Positions 61,237 through 64,000 of a stretch of 64,000 nucleotides of DNA are shown piece by piece. This stretch comes from Roseimaritima multifibrata (lineage in GTDB: Bacteria; Planctomycetota; Planctomycetia; Pirellulales; Pirellulaceae), in NCBI RefSeq assembly GCF_007741495.1, contig NZ_CP036262.1, positions 2,852,001-2,916,000 on the forward strand, written 5' to 3'. Every line of letters begins with the position of its first letter. Position 1 is the first letter of the stretch. Made by a program: the position numbers and the translations under genes. The notes beneath the pieces are model-generated. The model did not search any database. It was given only the letters and a program-made list of their open reading frames with translations, and had not been told where the DNA came from.

Positions 61237-63687
61237 TTAGTCAAACAATGTGAGCAATGACTGACCATTGTCAGCAACCAGGTTTCCCGTTGGTGTCTGA
61301 GCAATTCCGTGTAATGGCAGTTTAAAACGTTTGAATTTTTTTTCCTTCAAATCTAGCAATAGTGTCATTCGTTCCGAGCCATAGGCTGAGTCATAGACTG
61401 TAAGGATCAATTTCTCTGATTCAATTAATTCGGCGGATAGGATTTTGTATTCTTGGACCGCAATTTTGAATGTCTGGGAGGGGGGCGCGATATTGGTGTA
61501 CGTTCTGCTAATCTGAAAGCGTTCGATGTGGTTTGAGTAAATGGAGTAGAGCCCATCGGGGTCGTGGCCGTAGATGTCAATTTCGCAGTTTCGTTCTATT
61601 CTGCGTAGTAGGAAGAATTCCTTCTGTACAGCGTCATAACGAATGATCGCATTAGGCTTTCCTGATCCGAAACTAAAGTACGTATGGTTCTCGGAAACGG
61701 CGACACCGCTGATGGATTTACTAGAAAATGCCCCCGATTTGACATTGGCTAGTTTCGCCTGTGGCTCATGATGAACCGGGACAACGGTTTGAACTCCAAG
61801 AGAATTATCGTGAGTTCCGATTCCCATTTCCGTTGTGCCACGATTTGACCAGCAGATCACTGAGCTACCATCACTGCGATAGCTGATATCTGAAATGACT
61901 GGGGTATCTGCTTTGGCCTTTCCACGCCACACGTATGTTCCTATTGGCTGAGTTCGATAGCGAACCATTCCCGCGAAACGCAGGCTGACAACTTGCCCTT
62001 TCCAATAGCACTGAACCCAAATCGCTTCGGGGTTGAATGGTGGCATACGGTTGGGATTCGTGTTTAAGGGTTCCGTCACTTGATGCTTGATATCTGCGGG
62101 GCCATTCGCTTCTTTAGTGCTCTTTCGTTGAACCATGGGAGGTGGATGATTTACGGCGTCTTTCACCTGCTGTTTGACTGTAACGATTTTGGATTGAAGA
62201 TCCTGTACGATTTGTTGCTCGTCGCTTAATGCTGTCTGAGATTCTAGATTCTCTTTATTGGCCGCTTCGACTTTTCTAATTGCCGCTGCCAAACGCTCGG
62301 TTTCTTGTTCCAAATCTTGTCGGGCTTGCTGCTCGCGAATCTTCGCTTCATCGGACGCGTCACGCGCTCTCGCCGCTTCTTCCACTCGGCGTTCTAATCG
62401 CTGTTCGAGGTCCAGGATCCTTTGGGTTTCCTCGCGTGTTTGCGTTTCCAGCTGAGCTGCCGCCGCGGCGTGTTTAGTAGCGGTGGACCATCCGATCAAA
62501 CTGATTGCTAATAAGAGGGGACCAACGATCAAACAGGCTGCTGCGAGGCACGCTTCACGACGGTTGCTGCGGGCCCACCGCACTGTCAGAGCGAGAGGGC
62601 CCAGAGGTCGAGCGGCAACAGGGAGGCCTGCTAAGAATCGGCGGCAGTCGGATGCAAATTCGCCGCAGCTGGAATACCGATCTTTGGGGTTCTTCGCTCT
62701 TGCTTTATTACAAATCGAGATCAGATCGCTTGGAAACGACAGGGGGCCCGAACCAAGCGAAGGAGTAACGCCCTGGTTGATCTGCTGGAGCACGACCATC
62801 GGCGATCCAGTGAAAGGTGTCCTGCCCGTCAACAATCGAAACATGACCACGCCAAGACTGTACTGGTCGCTTTGGGGGCCGATCTGTTGGATCTCGCCAC
62901 GCGCTTGCTCCGGGGCCATGTAGGCGGGCGTTCCCAGCACGGTTCCGTCGATCGTTTGCGAGCCATCGTCCTCAATGTTTTTTGCGAGCCCGAAATCTAA
63001 AAGTTGCGGTTCGCCACCGCGATCGATCAGAACGTTGTCGGGTTTGATGTCCCTGTGGACGATCGCTTGTTCATGAGAGTAATGAAGTGCGTCAGCAAGT
63101 TTGGCGATTACTTCAATCGTCCATGTCATGGGGGCCGGACGATTTTCGTTGACCTTTGACAGCGGGATGCCGCGAACAAACTCGGTCGCAATGTACGCTT
63201 GCCCGTTGACTTCGTCGGCGTCAAAAATCGGAACGATATTGGGATGACGCAAACCTGCGGAGGCTTTGGCTTCGGCTGCGAATCGACGCTGTCGTTTAAT
63301 ATCGTTTTGCTGAAATCTTGGTATCTTGATCGCCACTTCACGGTGAAGCGATTGATCGCTCGCTCGCCAAACTTCGCCAAATCCGCCTTCACCAAGTTTT
63401 TCTTTCAGTAGATAGCGGCCGATCGAAGTGCCTTCGCTGAAACGACTTGTTGAATCGCCCAGGGCGGTGCCACTGCTGCTGTCGAATGACCGGATACCCG
63501 TTTTCGAAACGGAAGATATGACGCCAGCGATCTCGCGATCGGATCGTTCGAGCGGGCGAATGGCGTTAACTAGAATCGATTCGCCGCAGGCTGGGCAGAC
63601 ACCAACACAACCGATCTGGTGTGGGCGAACCGCGACCATTGCCGAGCAAGTTGAACAGTCCGTTGCGTGAGTGTATTGGGTGCGCAT
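61237..63687 (-). CDS. Membrane Ser/Thr kinase with N-terminal zinc ribbon and coiled coil
   Basis: 816 aa from ATG 63687; the frame is open to 63972 but that part has no recognisable sequence. Residues 11-34 form a zinc ribbon: CSTC at 11-14 and CPAC at 31-34. The kinase domain (about 92-360) has GEGGFGEV, Lys121 in VAIKIP, HRDIKPDNVL, DFGLAKN and APEQARG, all intact. A membrane helix follows at about 400-420, then a ~110-residue coiled coil rich in Glu/Arg/Gln/Ala, a Pro linker, and a C-terminal beta region (WCQVVSL-like strands, about 550-816) that may be a propeller. First gene of the kinase operon, 4 nt before the next kinase. Confidence 0.9.
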   Translation of the reverse strand: MRTQYTHATDCSTCSAMVAVRPHQIGCVGVCPACGESILVNAIRPLERSDREIAGVISSVSKTGIRSFDSSSGTALGDSTSRFSEGTSIGRYLLKEKLGEGGFGEVWRASDQSLHREVAIKIPRFQQNDIKRQRRFAAEAKASAGLRHPNIVPIFDADEVNGQAYIATEFVRGIPLSKVNENRPAPMTWTIEVIAKLADALHYSHEQAIVHRDIKPDNVLIDRGGEPQLLDFGLAKNIEDDGSQTIDGTVLGTPAYMAPEQARGEIQQIGPQSDQYSLGVVMFRLLTGRTPFTGSPMVVLQQINQGVTPSLGSGPLSFPSDLISICNKARAKNPKDRYSSCGEFASDCRRFLAGLPVAARPLGPLALTVRWARSNRREACLAAACLIVGPLLLAISLIGWSTATKHAAAAAQLETQTREETQRILDLEQRLERRVEEAARARDASDEAKIREQQARQDLEQETERLAAAIRKVEAANKENLESQTALSDEQQIVQDLQSKIVTVKQQVKDAVNHPPPMVQRKSTKEANGPADIKHQVTEPLNTNPNRMPPFNPEAIWVQCYWKGQVVSLRFAGMVRYRTQPIGTYVWRGKAKADTPVISDISYRSDGSSVICWSNRGTTEMGIGTHDNSLGVQTVVPVHHEPQAKLANVKSGAFSSKSISGVAVSENHTYFSFGSGKPNAIIRYDAVQKEFFLLRRIERNCEIDIYGHDPDGLYSIYSNHIERFQISRTYTNIAPPSQTFKIAVQEYKILSAELIESEKLILTVYDSAYGSERMTLLLDLKEKKFKRFKLPLHGIAQTPTGNLVADNGQSLLTLFD

Positions 63688-64000
63688 CGGTTGGGCCAAG
63701 CAATGAAGTTTTGCCTTGCGGTCCCGATTCGTACTATCCACGTTGAAAACGACCGGAATCCCTGTCTGACAGTGGTCGTATTCTATGGAGGGGGGATAAG
63801 ATACGCTAGTAGATTGGCGGTTGGCCGGGATTGTTTCACCAGGCCAGCACACCTCTGCAGCGATGATTTCAGCAGGATCCAACGAAACGGTCGCGAAAGC
63901 GTGGGATCCAAGAGAATGCGATTTGCCTCGATTGCCCACGAATCGGTTGTTAAGAGGTTTTGCTAGAATCATTCAAAGTGAGTTCGAACCGGGGACGTTC
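63688..64000. other. Upstream region of the kinase operon at the right window edge
   Basis: The leftward kinase frame stays open to 63972, but no supported gene lies here. The operon promoter is expected in this stretch. GTTCGAACC at 63983 resembles a tRNA T-loop but has no matching stem. Confidence 0.35.

Noticed and set aside
63978-64000. GTTCGAACC resembling a tRNA T-loop at the right edge
   Set aside because: The flanking bases do not form the 5-bp T-stem on either strand and no acceptor stem is present.

Overview
The window is chromosomal DNA of a planctomycete, most likely a member of the Pirellulaceae (Rhodopirellula-like). This is inferred from gene families rather than a marker gene. 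The signs are: a secreted dockerin protein that opens with the planctomycete N-terminal motif (LQYETLCKRNLFAGD, 53388), four Ser/Thr protein kinases, a planctomycete-type ECF sigma factor next to a kinase-TolB-TPR protein, a DUF1559/H-X9-DG-like protein, a formylglycine sulfatase, PQQ-repeat and Gfo/Idh proteins, very long secreted proteins, and many genes without a clear Shine-Dalgarno. I see no rRNA, tRNA, CRISPR array, transposase, phage gene or origin.

Layout. 0-7.2 kb (+): the end of an ABC-2 exporter (ATPase and permease), a GT87-like membrane glycosyltransferase, and a hybrid histidine kinase. 7.2-17.6 kb (-): a two-gene, 10-kb operon of giant exported proteins. 18.0-23.7 kb (+): ECF sigma factor, Ser/Thr kinase with TolB-like and TPR parts, AEC-family carrier, 6-phosphogluconolactonase. 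24.2-27.3 kb (+): a three-gene DevBCA/MacAB-like exporter with ATGA overlaps. 27.4-28.7 kb (-): PQQ beta-propeller protein. 29.3-32.9 kb (+): large AsmA/TamB-like protein. 33-38.3 kb (-): SDR and zinc-dehydrogenase pair, an ECF sigma factor with a downstream anti-sigma/pseudopilin-like fusion, and a conserved hypothetical gene. 38.4-40.3 kb (+): a Cys/Gly-rich lipoprotein with a good terminator, then a Gfo/Idh oxidoreductase. 40.9-45.4 kb (+): a cbb3 oxidase operon with fused ccoN-ccoO, a tiny ccoQ, a mono-heme ccoP and ccoG. 45.5-46.2 kb: tandem repeats. 46.3-48.0 kb (+): DUF900 hydrolase lipoprotein. 48.3-50.9 kb (-): sulfatase and metallopeptidase-like protein. 51.4-55.6 kb (+): PhnZ-like HD oxygenase, zinc alcohol dehydrogenase, dockerin protein. 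55.6-63.7 kb (-): three Ser/Thr kinases in a row.

How the genes work together. Clear units are the cbb3 oxidase operon (microaerobic respiration plus the CcoG copper/assembly protein), the tripartite exporter, the sigma-kinase and sigma-anti-sigma pairs, and the kinase trio. The first two kinases of the trio have both a transmembrane segment and a coiled coil and are spaced 4 nt apart.

The least explained content is repetitive. A dispersed inverted-repeat family includes one perfect 30-bp pair. One of its copies has expanded into a 96-bp (32-codon) tandem array that runs into a ~23-copy heptamer with G-quadruplex potential. A second family (GATTGTCGCC...GGCGACAATC) forms hairpins and, at 7.2-7.5 kb, the ends of a 280-bp element with ~47-bp inverted repeats. 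I did not find a complete defence or mobile system. The best candidates for something undescribed are the giant overlapping exported pair, the anti-sigma/pseudopilin fusion and the modular repeat families.
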